Part shown: in pieces, positions 50,009 through 58,908 of the stretch | How positions within the stretch are numbered: the stretch's first letter is position 1 | How the letters are laid out: each line of letters opens with the position of its first letter | Assembly: GCF_000018945.1 (NCBI RefSeq) | Contig: NC_011978.1 | Span: 1,334,729-1,398,728 of the forward strand | Length of the DNA stretch: 64,000 nucleotides | DNA from: Thermotoga neapolitana DSM 4359 | Lineage (GTDB): Bacteria; Thermotogota; Thermotogae; Thermotogales; Thermotogaceae | Direction: 5' to 3' | Translations under genes and position numbers: made by a program | The notes under the pieces: model-generated | The model's database searches: none | What the model was told of the DNA's origin: nothing | What the model saw: only the letters and a program-made list of their open reading frames with translations

Positions 50009-51349
50009 ATGAAGGTAAGAGTGGAGATCGATCTTCAGGAACTGATCGAAAAAGGCGACTTCAAAACGTTGAAGAGGGTTCTGGAACAGCAAGATCCCGC
50101 CGACGTGAAAGAGATGATCGAAAAGCTCCCGCCCGATTTGAAGATTGTGATCTTCAGACTCCTTCCCAAAGATAAGGCAGCAGAAGTGTTCAGTGAACTC
50201 GAACCGGATGATCAGATGGAACTCATAAAGCTCTTCAGAGAGGAACGACTGAAGGAGATTTTTGAGTCGATGGATCCGGACGACAGGGTAGAACTGCTCG
50301 AAGAGATGCCAGCGAACGTAGTGAAGAAACTCCTGTCCTATCTTTCTCCTAAGGAAAGAGAAGAGATCCTCGCGATACTCAACTACCCGAAGGATTCCGC
50401 CGCAAGACTTGCCACCACGGAGTATGTGGAACTTTTCGAGGACATGACGGTACAGGAAGCTCTGGATAGGGTGAGGAGAGAAGGAAAGAGAAAAGAGAAC
50501 ATATACTCTCTCATGGTGATAGACAGAACAAGGAAGCTCAAAGGAACCGTTGAACTCAGAGACCTGATCATCGCCGAGCCGAATCAGAAAGTCTCAGAGA
50601 TCATGGATAAGGACCCCGTGTTCGTTCATGCCACCGATGATCAGGAAATTGCAGCAGAACTCATGAAAAAATATGACCTGATCATGCTGCCGGTGGTAGA
50701 CAGTGAAGAGAGATTGATAGGTGTGATCACCTTCGACGACATCGTAGACGTCATCGAGGAAGAGGCAACGGAAGATATCCAGAAGATGGCTTCAATGAGT
50801 GCCACCTACACGTCTTATTTTCACACTCCCATGTGGAAACTCATCCTCAAAAGATCCCCGTGGCTTGTTGTTCTGCTTCTGCTCGAGAGCGTGAACGGTA
50901 ACATCATCTCAAGTTATGAAAAATTCCTCGCCTCAATACCGGTAATAGCGGCCTTCATTCCTACTATGATCGGTTCTGCCGGAAACACGGGTGCTCAGGT
51001 GTCGGCGCTCATGATAAGGGGTTTCACACTGAACGAGGTGACTGTGAAGGACTGGTGGAAGGTTTTGCTGAGAGAATCGCTGATCGGATCCACTCTGGGT
51101 CTGATCCTTGCAGGAGTACTTTACCTGAGAGCTTTTCTGATCTCTTCCGATCCCACGTTGAACTTTGCCGTTGCGACTGCCCTTCTTGTACTGATACTGT
51201 ACGCAAATGTGATGGGGGCTCTTTTGCCGTTCATCGCCCGGGTTTTAAAGATAGATCCGGCCTTCATGGCAGGTCCCTTACTCACCACGATCGTCGATGT
51301 GACGGGTATAATGATATACTTCTACGTAGTTCATAGTTTCCTGACGTGA
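50009..51349 (+). CDS. mgtE: Magnesium transporter MgtE
   Basis: A 446-residue Mg2+ channel. It has a cytoplasmic N domain of helical repeats (LEQQDPADVKEMIEKLPPDL, KAAEVFSELEPDDQMELI), a CBS pair (about 130-255; MDKDPVFVHATDDQEIAAEL) and five membrane helices with the pore segment AAFIPTMIGSAGNTGAQVSA. ATG 50009 is 7 nt after AAGGAGG (49995-50001); GTG 50003 is too close. The 199-bp gap before it (49810-50008) holds AT-rich sequence and a short GC-rich inverted segment, but I see no M-box-like riboswitch. Confidence 0.95.
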   Translation: MKVRVEIDLQELIEKGDFKTLKRVLEQQDPADVKEMIEKLPPDLKIVIFRLLPKDKAAEVFSELEPDDQMELIKLFREERLKEIFESMDPDDRVELLEEMPANVVKKLLSYLSPKEREEILAILNYPKDSAARLATTEYVELFEDMTVQEALDRVRREGKRKENIYSLMVIDRTRKLKGTVELRDLIIAEPNQKVSEIMDKDPVFVHATDDQEIAAELMKKYDLIMLPVVDSEERLIGVITFDDIVDVIEEEATEDIQKMASMSATYTSYFHTPMWKLILKRSPWLVVLLLLESVNGNIISSYEKFLASIPVIAAFIPTMIGSAGNTGAQVSALMIRGFTLNEVTVKDWWKVLLRESLIGSTLGLILAGVLYLRAFLISSDPTLNFAVATALLVLILYANVMGALLPFIARVLKIDPAFMAGPLLTTIVDVTGIMIYFYVVHSFLT

Positions 51350-51361
51350 AGAGGGAAAACG

Positions 51362-52282
51362 ATGATCAAACTGATGATCAAAACAGTCCTTTTGATATTC
51401 TCTTTTGTCGCACTCTTCTCAAATGCCCTCCTCGGGCTTTTCTTCTTTTTTCTTCTCTCACTGCCTCTGGTGAGGAACGCTTTACTTGGAAGGCTCCCTG
51501 TGAAACTCAAAAAGAGTGTCACAGGAAGGGTTTACACGTACGAGTACAAAGAAGGTCTGAAGATGGATATCTACTACCCATCCGTGAAGAGAAAAAGTTA
51601 CCCTTTCGTTCTCTTTGCACACGGAGGTGGCTGGATCTCAGGTTACAGAAGACAACCCAACAACATCTCATGGTACAGATTTCTAAACGCGAACGGCTTT
51701 GCCGTGGCAACCTTCGACTACAGGTACGGTTATTTCCACTTCATCGAAGACATTCTGGAAGATCTGAAAAGCGCTATATCCTTTCTGAACGAAAACAAAG
51801 AGTACTTGATGATGAAGACGCTGAATCTCATGGGGCTTTCCGCTGGTGGGCATCTGGTTCTTTACCATGCCATGAGGGTATCGAAAGAGGGAAAGAAGGA
51901 TTTCGACGGGCACGTGGTTGCATGGTACGCTCCGTGTGATCTTCTTGATCTCTGGAGTCTGGAGACGACATCCCTTTTTGCGAGGTTCTCCGTTGCAACG
52001 ACCCTGAAGGGTCTCCCACTGAGAAAGCGAGAAGATTACGAATTCTACTCACCCGTTCACTGGGTGACACCGAAAGCGCCTCCCACCATGCTGGTCCACG
52101 GAATGAAAGACGAAGTTGTCCCCTACGTCTCTTCTGTTAAAATGTATAAAAAACTCAGGGAAAACGGTGTCACTACAAAACTGAGACTTCACCCGAAGGG
52201 AAAACACGGCTTCGAATTCGTCCTGAAGGATTCCCTGACCGTGAAGTTCCTTTATGAAACGGTTTCCTTTTTGAAGAGGTGA
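51362..52282 (+). CDS. Membrane-anchored alpha/beta hydrolase (esterase, HSL-like)
   Basis: A 306-residue esterase. An N-terminal hydrophobic anchor (residues 3-45) precedes the hydrolase fold: oxyanion motif FAHGGGWISGYRR, nucleophile Ser in GLSAGGHLVLY, Asp in VHGMKDEVVP and His in KGKHGFEF. The HGGGW motif belongs to the hormone-sensitive-lipase/BD-FAE-like group, acting on short esters or acetylated sugars. ATG 51362 is 12 bp after the mgtE stop. A second hydrolase follows 6 bp downstream. Confidence 0.9.
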   Translation: MIKLMIKTVLLIFSFVALFSNALLGLFFFFLLSLPLVRNALLGRLPVKLKKSVTGRVYTYEYKEGLKMDIYYPSVKRKSYPFVLFAHGGGWISGYRRQPNNISWYRFLNANGFAVATFDYRYGYFHFIEDILEDLKSAISFLNENKEYLMMKTLNLMGLSAGGHLVLYHAMRVSKEGKKDFDGHVVAWYAPCDLLDLWSLETTSLFARFSVATTLKGLPLRKREDYEFYSPVHWVTPKAPPTMLVHGMKDEVVPYVSSVKMYKKLRENGVTTKLRLHPKGKHGFEFVLKDSLTVKFLYETVSFLKR

Positions 52283-52288
52283 AAAAGA

Positions 52289-53239
52289 GTGTTTGACGAC
52301 GTGAGAATACCTTCCGAATACTCACTGGGATACCTTTACAGAGGAAAAAAGATACGTGTTTCTATCTTAAAGTTCGATTCAACCTACTCCAGAGCAGAAA
52401 AAGGTACAGATCCCGTTGAGGTCTACATCTTCTCCCCAAAGAGGAAAAAGCAGGGCTCGGTGATGATACTTCAGGGCCTTGGCAGTCAGAACGTGCTCTA
52501 TCTCATCTGGATGGCCCACTATCTTTCCAGAAAAGGAATAGAGGCGATTCTACCGGTCCTTCCAGGAAATTTCACGCGTGTTGCTGAAGGTTCTGTGAGT
52601 GGAAAGGATTACTTCTCCTCCGACCTGGACAGGATGAGCAGGTTCTGGGAACACGCCGTCGTGGATCTTCTGAGTCTTTTAGAGCTTTTGAAAGCAAAGA
52701 AGATGTTGCACGAGAAAAACTGTCTCTTTGGTTACTGTTTGGGTGGGATGATAGCCGTTTTGCTCAACGCCCTGAGCGGTGATTTCAAGAAGACGGTGAT
52801 CATGATGGCAGGTGGAGACTTTGCCACACTGTTCTGGAAGTCTCCCACCCTGTCTTTTGTGAGACGGGAACTGCGGAGCGGAAAGGGAAAAGAGCATGGA
52901 ATGACCGAAGAAAACGCATTCTTTGATCTTTACAGAAAAGATCTGGAAAAACTCAGCGGGTTTTCATCCGTTCAGGAGATGCTCTCTTCTGATATTCATC
53001 CCCTTTTGAAGATCGATCCCCTTGCCTACGCAAAGTTCGTGGATCCCTCCAGGATCGTTATGATGGAGGCCATGTTCGACAGGGCACTTCCAAAAAGCAC
53101 AAGGGAAATTCTCTGGAAACATCTGGGAAAGCCAAAGAGAATAAAGGTTCCCTCAAGTCATGTAAGTTGGCTTCCTTTCCAGATGCTCGTTGCCCGGTAC
53201 ATAGTGAGACTGGTCAAGGAGCAGAGCGTGAAGAATTGA
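52289..53239 (+). CDS. Alpha/beta hydrolase with Cys nucleophile elbow
   Basis: A 316-residue protein starting at GTG 52289. The fold shows MILQGLGSQN after strand 3, a nucleophile elbow GYCLGGMIAVLL and a catalytic-type His in VPSSHVSWLPF. The elbow has Cys where esterases have Ser, as in PHA synthases and dienelactone hydrolases. Overall layout (HYLSRKGIEAILPVLPGNF) fits neither closely, so the substrate is unknown. Its last 87 bp overlap the convergent arginase-like gene. Confidence 0.82.
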   Translation: MFDDVRIPSEYSLGYLYRGKKIRVSILKFDSTYSRAEKGTDPVEVYIFSPKRKKQGSVMILQGLGSQNVLYLIWMAHYLSRKGIEAILPVLPGNFTRVAEGSVSGKDYFSSDLDRMSRFWEHAVVDLLSLLELLKAKKMLHEKNCLFGYCLGGMIAVLLNALSGDFKKTVIMMAGGDFATLFWKSPTLSFVRRELRSGKGKEHGMTEENAFFDLYRKDLEKLSGFSSVQEMLSSDIHPLLKIDPLAYAKFVDPSRIVMMEAMFDRALPKSTREILWKHLGKPKRIKVPSSHVSWLPFQMLVARYIVRLVKEQSVKN

Positions 53240-53875
53240 AAGATTCACCCTCTCACTCAACTCCAGCCGCCATACATCGACGGGATCGGGCTCTCCACAG
53301 ATATCCGCTCCCAGGATCTTCCTTTTGGGGATGGATCGAAGAACGTTCAGAAGATCTTCAAGAGGGACGTTCCCTTTTTCCCACCCCGTCACTTCTATGT
53401 TCAGAACATCCTTGTCGATGCTCAGATACACCGGGTGCCTTCCAAGGAGTTTCAAAATTTTGTGTGGATCTGCTTCAGAGTAGAACACCCTGTGGATCTT
53501 TTCCTGTTCCTGAGTGCCGACAACCACCACCCTCACAAGATGTTTCAGTTTCAGGGCTTTTCTGATCCAGTTGTCGCAGGTGAGAAACTCTCCTTCTCTG
53601 GCATCGAGATGGCGGTCAAAGACGAGCAAGACAAAGGGCCTTTTTATTTTTTTGATGAGAAGATAGGTGAGATGATGGAACTCTCCGTCGCCAAGGAAGG
53701 TAATGTCAGGCCTTTCGGGAAGGATCCTCTCCACCTCTTTCATTTTCTCTGGAAGGATCATGTACCTGACACCGGTCATGTTCTCGAAGAAAACGTGTGT
53801 GGCAAGGCTTTTCAGAACGGTCTGGGCCTGGTACACTCCGTCGAAATCGAGTATATGAACCTGAGGAAGTGTCAT
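53153..53875 (-). CDS. Arginase-like (ureohydrolase-fold) protein
   Basis: A 240-residue protein with a divergent form of the ureohydrolase metal motifs: FLGDGEFHHLTYLL for GGDHS, VFDRHLDAREG for DAHxD, and YLSIDKDVLNIEVTGWEKG for SxDxDxxDP. Most Mn ligands (His and Asp) are retained, so it may hydrolyse a guanidino compound, but it is shorter than true arginases (about 300). Start ATG 53875 lies 12 bp after the amidotransferase stop. Its 3' end overlaps the convergent hydrolase gene by 87 bp. Confidence 0.78.
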   Translation of the reverse strand: MTLPQVHILDFDGVYQAQTVLKSLATHVFFENMTGVRYMILPEKMKEVERILPERPDITFLGDGEFHHLTYLLIKKIKRPFVLLVFDRHLDAREGEFLTCDNWIRKALKLKHLVRVVVVGTQEQEKIHRVFYSEADPHKILKLLGRHPVYLSIDKDVLNIEVTGWEKGNVPLEDLLNVLRSIPKRKILGADICGEPDPVDVWRLELSERVNLSILHALLLDQSHYVPGNEHLERKPTYMT

Positions 53876-53887
53876 AAAAACACCTCC

Positions 53888-54571
53888 TCAGCTCTTCACT
53901 ATCCTTTCCAGAAGGGATCTCAAAAGATATTTCAGGTTTTTCTCTTCTTTCTCTGCCGTTTCAAGAAGAACTCCAGGATTTATCTTTCTCTCTTCGAGTT
54001 CTTTTCTGTATGCCTCTATCCAGCGTTTCATGGTTCTGGCTCCAACCTCTATGTGGAACTGAAGCCCGACGGCCTTTTCATAGACGAATCCCTGATTTTC
54101 GTACCTTTCGGAGGTGAAGACCCTGGTCGCTCCATCTGGAAGATCGAAGGTGTCCCCGTGCCACTGAAACACCAGCAGCCTGTCTGGAAACTCCTCAAAG
54201 AGGTCATCATCAGAGACCTTTTCAACGAAAAACCAGCCTATTTCCTCTCCATTTTTCCCTCTGTAGACGTTTGCTCCAAGGACTCTGGCAAGCATCTGGG
54301 ATCCCAGACAGATTCCAAGGAACGGGATTTCTTTTTTCAGAGTCTCTTCTATCAACTGGAATTCGTACTTCAGGAAAGGATATTTCTCTTCTTCGTAGGC
54401 TCCCATGTACCCTCCAAGGAGCACCACGAGGGAGTACTCCTCAACAGGTCTTTCGAGTCTTTCCCCTTCTGGAGTGTCCAGGTATTCAAAACTCCAGTTC
54501 TTCTCTTTGAAGATGTCTTCCATCATACCAAGGTCCTCTATTTTGACGTGTCTGACGGCAAGAACTTTCAC
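53888..54571 (-). CDS. Class I glutamine amidotransferase-like protein
   Basis: A 227-residue stand-alone GATase: oxyanion VLLGGYMGAYEEEKYPFL, nucleophile Cys in PFLGICLGSQMLARVLG, and His/Glu in AVGLQFHIEVG. It resembles GMP-synthase-like amidotransferases (GuaA_1 domain) that act on gamma-glutamyl or unknown substrates. GTG 54571 follows AAGGAGGCGTCTA (spacing 7) and gives VKVLAVRHVKIEDLG; longer frames lie inside the upstream gene. Start is 1 bp past the upstream stop. Confidence 0.88.
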   Translation of the reverse strand: MKVLAVRHVKIEDLGMMEDIFKEKNWSFEYLDTPEGERLERPVEEYSLVVLLGGYMGAYEEEKYPFLKYEFQLIEETLKKEIPFLGICLGSQMLARVLGANVYRGKNGEEIGWFFVEKVSDDDLFEEFPDRLLVFQWHGDTFDLPDGATRVFTSERYENQGFVYEKAVGLQFHIEVGARTMKRWIEAYRKELEERKINPGVLLETAEKEEKNLKYLLRSLLERIVKS

Positions 54572-54572
54572 A

Positions 54573-55370
54573 CTAGACGCCTCCTTCAAGATGGATGCGG
54601 AAGACACCATCCTTCAAGTTGAAAAAGAGTCTGGGATTGAGACTGGATTCGACGAGGCTTCCTTCGATGGTTTTCAAAAGAAGGCCGTCTCTTTTCTCGA
54701 CAAAATAAGACGTCCCATTCGGTACTCTGAACAAAGCCTCCAGAACACAATCTTCCGCTTCGAAGTAGAGAGGAACGGTCACTTTTCGAAAGTCGAATTT
54801 CACGTTCAGAACGCAGTCTTTCACTTCTACGCGCGTGAACCTGTTTTCTTCGAACTCACCCTTCACCGTGAAAGCCCCTTCTTCGAAAGAAAGTTCGAAC
54901 GTGTCCTCTGGTACTTCGATCTCCACCGTCTTTGGACCAAATCTTTTCCAGGGAGAGCCTTCCACGACCAGATTCGATCCTGATTTCGACACCTCCACCC
55001 CGTAGGACGTGGACACTCTGAACTTCTCACCCTCGGAGAACCTAACCGTGAATCCTCCGTTTCTGAACGAGATTTTCTCCACACCCGTGAACACCTGAGA
55101 CCTTTCAGTCACCGAAGAAGATTCATAGGGCCACACAAGAAGCAGTACCAGAAAGGCAGTGAACACTCCAACACTAAGAAAATACAGCCATCTTTTTTTC
55201 AGGCCAAGATAGAGAAAATAAACCCCGGCGGTTATCAAAAGCATGGGCCAGAACAGGCTCAGGTTTTGAAATATCCTTGCAAAAAACGAAAAGGTGAGAA
55301 AATCCAGGAACGTAGTCAAAAGGAGAAGAACACCGATGAAGACAAGAAATATACCGAATATCACCCTCAT
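54573..55370 (-). CDS. LiaF-like membrane protein with C-terminal beta domain
   Basis: A 265-residue protein with three or four N-terminal helices (residues 1-80; FGIFLVFIGVLLLLTTFLDF, LSLFWPMLLITAGVYFLYL). A beta-rich domain follows (95-265) with repeating Phe/Val/Glu strands like adhesin-type or LiaF C-terminal domains. The order of hydrophobic blocks matches DUF5668/LiaF proteins that sense envelope stress. It overlaps the PspC-type gene by 4 bp, which supports an envelope-stress role. Confidence 0.75.
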   Translation of the reverse strand: MRVIFGIFLVFIGVLLLLTTFLDFLTFSFFARIFQNLSLFWPMLLITAGVYFLYLGLKKRWLYFLSVGVFTAFLVLLLVWPYESSSVTERSQVFTGVEKISFRNGGFTVRFSEGEKFRVSTSYGVEVSKSGSNLVVEGSPWKRFGPKTVEIEVPEDTFELSFEEGAFTVKGEFEENRFTRVEVKDCVLNVKFDFRKVTVPLYFEAEDCVLEALFRVPNGTSYFVEKRDGLLLKTIEGSLVESSLNPRLFFNLKDGVFRIHLEGGV

Positions 55371-55744
55371 TTTTCATTCCTCCTCAAAAGAAGAAGAACA
55401 CCAAATATCAGCAGCAAAACGGCTAGGACCACCTTCCAGGATACACTGAACAGAAAGGGAACGAACGCTGAAACAAGAAGAACTACTCCAAGGAAAACGA
55501 GTAAACCTCCAAGAAGAACCTTCAACCCTTCCGTGTTTTGAGATGGTTCGGCCTCCTCTCCATCTTTTTCCTCCGGCATGATCAGCCATGCGACAATGTA
55601 GAGCAAAAGGCCAGCACCCCAGGCGAGTGTGATGAGTACCCAGATGAGCCTCACAAGTGTGGGATCGACTCCAAAATACTCGGCGATTCCACCGCAGACA
55701 CCCGCTATGATCCTGTTCTTTTTCGATCTTTTCAGCTGATTCAT
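55367..55744 (-). CDS. PspC-domain membrane protein
   Basis: A 125-residue protein with a PspC domain: LKRSKKNRIIAGVCGGIAEY, then FGVDPTLVRLIWVLITLAWG and IVAWLIMPEE. After a short acidic linker come two further helices (LLGGLLVFLGVVLLVSAFVP, VVLAVLLLIFGVLLLL). PspC proteins act in membrane-stress responses. ATG 55744 is preferred over 55750 because GGGGGG at 55751-55756 needs that spacing. First gene of a four-gene minus-strand run. Confidence 0.88.
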   Translation of the reverse strand: MNQLKRSKKNRIIAGVCGGIAEYFGVDPTLVRLIWVLITLAWGAGLLLYIVAWLIMPEEKDGEEAEPSQNTEGLKVLLGGLLVFLGVVLLVSAFVPFLFSVSWKVVLAVLLLIFGVLLLLRRNEK

Positions 55745-55783
55745 AAACATCCCCCCTTTTAGGGAATTCTAACACAGAAGAAA

Positions 55784-55811
55784 TTAGATTTTCCTTATTT
55801 TATGGTAAAAT
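55784..55811 (+). promoter_or_regulatory. Probable zwf promoter
   Basis: TTAGAT (55784-55789), 16 bp, then TAAAAT (55806-55811) with an extended TGG before it. It lies 22 bp before the zwf ATG, in the gap shared with the divergent PspC gene. Confidence 0.5.
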
Positions 55812-55833
55812 TCTTCCCAAAGAAGGTGAGACG

Positions 55834-57333
55834 ATGAGGTGCAGACTGGGACTGAAAGAATGCCCGAAAAACGATGCGGGAATCCTTCGTTGTTTTCCAA
55901 AAATCGAACAACCCTTTGGAATGGTGATATTCGGTGCTTCGGGTGATCTGACGAAACGAAAACTCGTTCCGGCACTGAACAGGTTGTTTGAAGCCGAAAT
56001 CTTACCGGAGCGCTTCTTTGTTCTCGGTGCAGCAAGAACGAGGATGGGTGATGAGGAATTCAGATCCAGATTCAACACCCAGCCCGATCTTCTGAAACGC
56101 TTCAGCTACACAAGGGTAGACTATCAAAACCCCGATACCTTTAAGTCGCTGAAAAGAGTCGTTGACGACCTCATGAAAAGATTCGGAGTCAGGAATTTGA
56201 TCTTCTACCTCTCTGTTCCACCCGATGTGTACGTTCCCATAATCGAAAACCTCTCAAAGGCCGGCTTGAACACAGAAACATCCCGCATTGTGATAGAAAA
56301 ACCGTTTGGAAAGGACCTGAAATCCGCAAGAGAACTGGAGCAGGTGCTTCAGAGATCCTTTGGTGAACACCAGATATTCAGGATCGATCATTACCTTGGA
56401 AAGGAAACCGTTCAAAACATCCTGGTGTTCAGGTTCGCAAACTTCATATTCGAGGAGATATGGAACAACAAGTTCGTGGATCACGTTCAGATCACGATAG
56501 CAGAGGGTATCGGTGTGGAACACAGGGCGGGATATTTTGAAAACACAGGACTTCTCAGAGACATCTTTCAAAACCACATGCTTCAGATCCTCGCACTCAT
56601 CACCATGGAACCTCCTTCTTCCTTCAACGGGGAAAGCTTCAGAAGTGAAAGGGTGAAACTTCTCAGATCTATCAGACCGTTTCCCGTGGAAGATCTCGAA
56701 AACTGGATCGTCAGGGGACAGTACGGAAGAGGAACTGTGAACGGAAGAGTCGTTCCCGCTTATAGAGAAGAGCCGGGGGTGTCGAAGAATTCCAGTGTCG
56801 AAACGTTTGTTGCCATGAAACTCTTCATAGACAACTGGAGATGGAGCGGCGTGCCCTTCTACCTGAGGGCGGGAAAGCGACTTCCAAAGAAAGTGACGGA
56901 GGTGGCGGTGGTTTTCAAGAGGATTCCGCACTCGATATTCCCCAACGTACCCTCAAAAGACCTCGAACCCAACACGATCATTTTCACCATACAACCAAAC
57001 GAGGCGATCTCTCTGGAGTTTCAGGTGAAAAGACCATGTCCCGGTATGACCCCTCAACTTCTCAGTATGGACTTCAGATACGAGGACTACTTCGGAGTGA
57101 AACTCCCGGACGCCTACGAAAGACTTCTTCTGGATGTGATACTCGGGGATACGACGCTTTTCATGAGAAGGGATGATCTTGAAGTCTCATGGGAACTCCT
57201 CGATCCTGTTTTGAAGGCATGGGAGAGCGATCCGGTGCGCTTCGAACCTCACATCTATCCATCCGGAACCTGGGGCCCGAAGGAAGCAGATCTTCTCATA
57301 GAAAGGGATGGCAGAAGATGGCGAAGACCGTGA
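55834..57333 (+). CDS. zwf: Glucose-6-phosphate dehydrogenase
   Basis: A 499-residue enzyme oxidising glucose-6-phosphate to 6-phosphogluconolactone. NADP-binding [16 protein letters not shown] is near residue 32 and the active site [21 protein letters not shown] near 187. The first 28 residues ([20 protein letters not shown]) form a Cys-containing extension not usual in the family; AAGGTGAG supports this start. It overlaps pgl by 16 bp, pairing the first two steps of the oxidative pentose phosphate pathway. Confidence 0.96.
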   Translation: MRCRLGLKECPKNDAGILRCFPKIEQPFGMVIFGASGDLTKRKLVPALNRLFEAEILPERFFVLGAARTRMGDEEFRSRFNTQPDLLKRFSYTRVDYQNPDTFKSLKRVVDDLMKRFGVRNLIFYLSVPPDVYVPIIENLSKAGLNTETSRIVIEKPFGKDLKSARELEQVLQRSFGEHQIFRIDHYLGKETVQNILVFRFANFIFEEIWNNKFVDHVQITIAEGIGVEHRAGYFENTGLLRDIFQNHMLQILALITMEPPSSFNGESFRSERVKLLRSIRPFPVEDLENWIVRGQYGRGTVNGRVVPAYREEPGVSKNSSVETFVAMKLFIDNWRWSGVPFYLRAGKRLPKKVTEVAVVFKRIPHSIFPNVPSKDLEPNTIIFTIQPNEAISLEFQVKRPCPGMTPQLLSMDFRYEDYFGVKLPDAYERLLLDVILGDTTLFMRRDDLEVSWELLDPVLKAWESDPVRFEPHIYPSGTWGPKEADLLIERDGRRWRRP

Positions 57334-57977
57334 TATACGTACTCGATGAAGGATACATCGAATTCGCTGTAGAAAAAATCCACGGAAAGTTGAAAAAACT
57401 CCTCGAAGAAAAAGAGAGGATCTATGTCGTTCTGGCAGGAGGGAAGACCCCTCTTCCCGTTTATGAAAGACTGGCAGATCTGAACCTCCCATGGAACCGC
57501 ATTCATTTCTTCTTGAGCGATGAACGGTACGTTCCTCTCGACTCGGATCAGAGCAACTTCAAAAACATAAACGGGGTTCTTTTCAGTAGAATAGAAGTCC
57601 CCTCCGAAAACATCCACTTCGTTGATACCTCCCTTCCTGTTGAGAAAGCCTGTGAAAGGTACGAGATGGAGATAAGAACGGCAGGTCAATTCGATCTTTC
57701 CATCCTCGGAATGGGGCCTGATGGACACGTTGCCTCCATTTTCGATCCGAAGACGGGAAAGATTGAAAGAGCGGTAACCTTCACCCCGCCGTCTGGCGAT
57801 CCGATGGTTCCAAGGATCACCATGACCTTCAGGGCTTTGAACTCCTCCCGGTACGTCCTTTTTCTCATCAGGGGAAAAGAGAAAAAGAACAGACTGGCCG
57901 ACATCCTGAAAGGAGTACCACTTTCCGCAAGTTTCGTGAAAGGCAGAGAGAAAACCGTCTGGTTCGTGGAGGAATAA
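57318..57977 (+). CDS. pgl: 6-phosphogluconolactonase
   Basis: A 219-residue lactonase that opens 6-phosphogluconolactone made by Zwf. It belongs to the NagB/Pgl family: [16 protein letters not shown] for phosphate binding, [17 protein letters not shown], and [15 protein letters not shown] with the catalytic Asp/His. I take ATG 57318 inside the zwf 3' end, which gives [13 protein letters not shown]; upstream in-frame starts lie in zwf coding sequence without a ribosome site. Confidence 0.95.
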   Translation: MAKTVIYVLDEGYIEFAVEKIHGKLKKLLEEKERIYVVLAGGKTPLPVYERLADLNLPWNRIHFFLSDERYVPLDSDQSNFKNINGVLFSRIEVPSENIHFVDTSLPVEKACERYEMEIRTAGQFDLSILGMGPDGHVASIFDPKTGKIERAVTFTPPSGDPMVPRITMTFRALNSSRYVLFLIRGKEKKNRLADILKGVPLSASFVKGREKTVWFVEE

Positions 57978-57985
57978 TTCGGAAT

Positions 57986-58014
57986 TTGAAGGTTATTCCA
58001 ATATGTGGTATTAT
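57986..58014 (+). promoter_or_regulatory. Promoter of the second Opp/Dpp transporter operon
   Basis: TTGAAG (57986-57991), a 17-bp spacer and TATTAT (58009-58014). Transcription would begin near 58021, after ATG 58003, so the first gene cannot use that ATG when read from this promoter. Confidence 0.75.
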
Positions 58015-58044
58015 TATGAAAAAAGAAAAGCGAGGTCGGGGACA

Positions 58045-58908
58045 GTGATCTCTGAAAGAATCTTTAAACCAGCCTTCAAATTGTTCAAGCGACGAACAGG
58101 TTTGCTGGCTTTCATTGGAATGGTCATTCTTCTGTTCTACGTCTTTCTTGCAATCTTTGCACCGCTCATCGCACCCTATGATCCCACCGTTCGTGTGGGA
58201 AGGTCCCTTCAACCTCCTTCTGAGAAGCACCTGTTCGGAACGGACAACCTTGGTCGTGACATCTTCAGCAGGGTTATATACGGCTCAAGGATCGCCCTCA
58301 TGGTGGCGTTCTTTGCCGTTCTCATAGCGTCTGCCATAGGTATTCCTCTGGGACTCCTTTCCGGTTACATCGGAGGTATTTTTGATCGCGTTTTGACTCT
58401 AGTGATGGACGCTATCTACTCTTTTCCTGGTCTGATCCTTGCCATAGCGGTCGCAGCAGTGCTGGGACCGGGGATAATGAACATAGCCGTTTCCATAGCC
58501 GTTGTCTATGCTCCCACCTATTTCAGGGTGGTCAGGAACCAGGTTGCAAGCGTGAAAAACGAACTCTACGTGGAGGCGGCAAGAGCCCTCGGTGCGAGGG
58601 ACTGGGAGATCCTCGTGAAATACGTGCTTCCCAACGTGCTTCCCTCTGTTGTGGTGGTCCTCTCCATGAACCTTGCGGATGCGATCATGACGGAAGCAGG
58701 TCTCAGCTTCCTTGGACTTGGAATAGCACCTCCCACCCCGGACTGGGGATTCGATCTGAGCAACGGTCAGAGGTTCATCCTGAGCAGGGCCTGGTGGGGC
58801 GTTCTGTTTCCTGGTCTTGCCATCATCACGTCCGTTCTTGGCTTTTCCATGTTCAGCGAGGGAATGAGTGAGATCATAAACCCGAACGTTGGGGAGAGAA
58901 GCAAATGA
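58045..58908 (+). CDS. Opp/Dpp-type ABC transporter permease (DppC/OppC)
   Basis: A 287-residue permease with six helices and KHLFGTDNLGRDIFSRVIYG, the OppC motif; the EAA-like loop is EAARALGARDWEILVKYVLP. I start at GTG 58045, preceded by GAGGTCGGGGACA; the ATG at 58003 lies within the promoter. Encoded first in an unusual C-D-F-A-B gene order. The stop overlaps the DppD ATG by 4 bp. Confidence 0.92.
   Translation: MISERIFKPAFKLFKRRTGLLAFIGMVILLFYVFLAIFAPLIAPYDPTVRVGRSLQPPSEKHLFGTDNLGRDIFSRVIYGSRIALMVAFFAVLIASAIGIPLGLLSGYIGGIFDRVLTLVMDAIYSFPGLILAIAVAAVLGPGIMNIAVSIAVVYAPTYFRVVRNQVASVKNELYVEAARALGARDWEILVKYVLPNVLPSVVVVLSMNLADAIMTEAGLSFLGLGIAPPTPDWGFDLSNGQRFILSRAWWGVLFPGLAIITSVLGFSMFSEGMSEIINPNVGERSK

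Noticed and set aside
54571-54610. Longer amidotransferase starting at 54610
   Set aside because: The extra residues lie in the coding end of the upstream gene; GTG 54571 has AAGGAGG at the right distance.
58003-58044. N-terminal extension of the DppC-type permease from ATG 58003
   Set aside because: That ATG lies between the -35 and -10 of a good promoter (57986-58014), upstream of the transcription start; GTG 58045 has a ribosome site.
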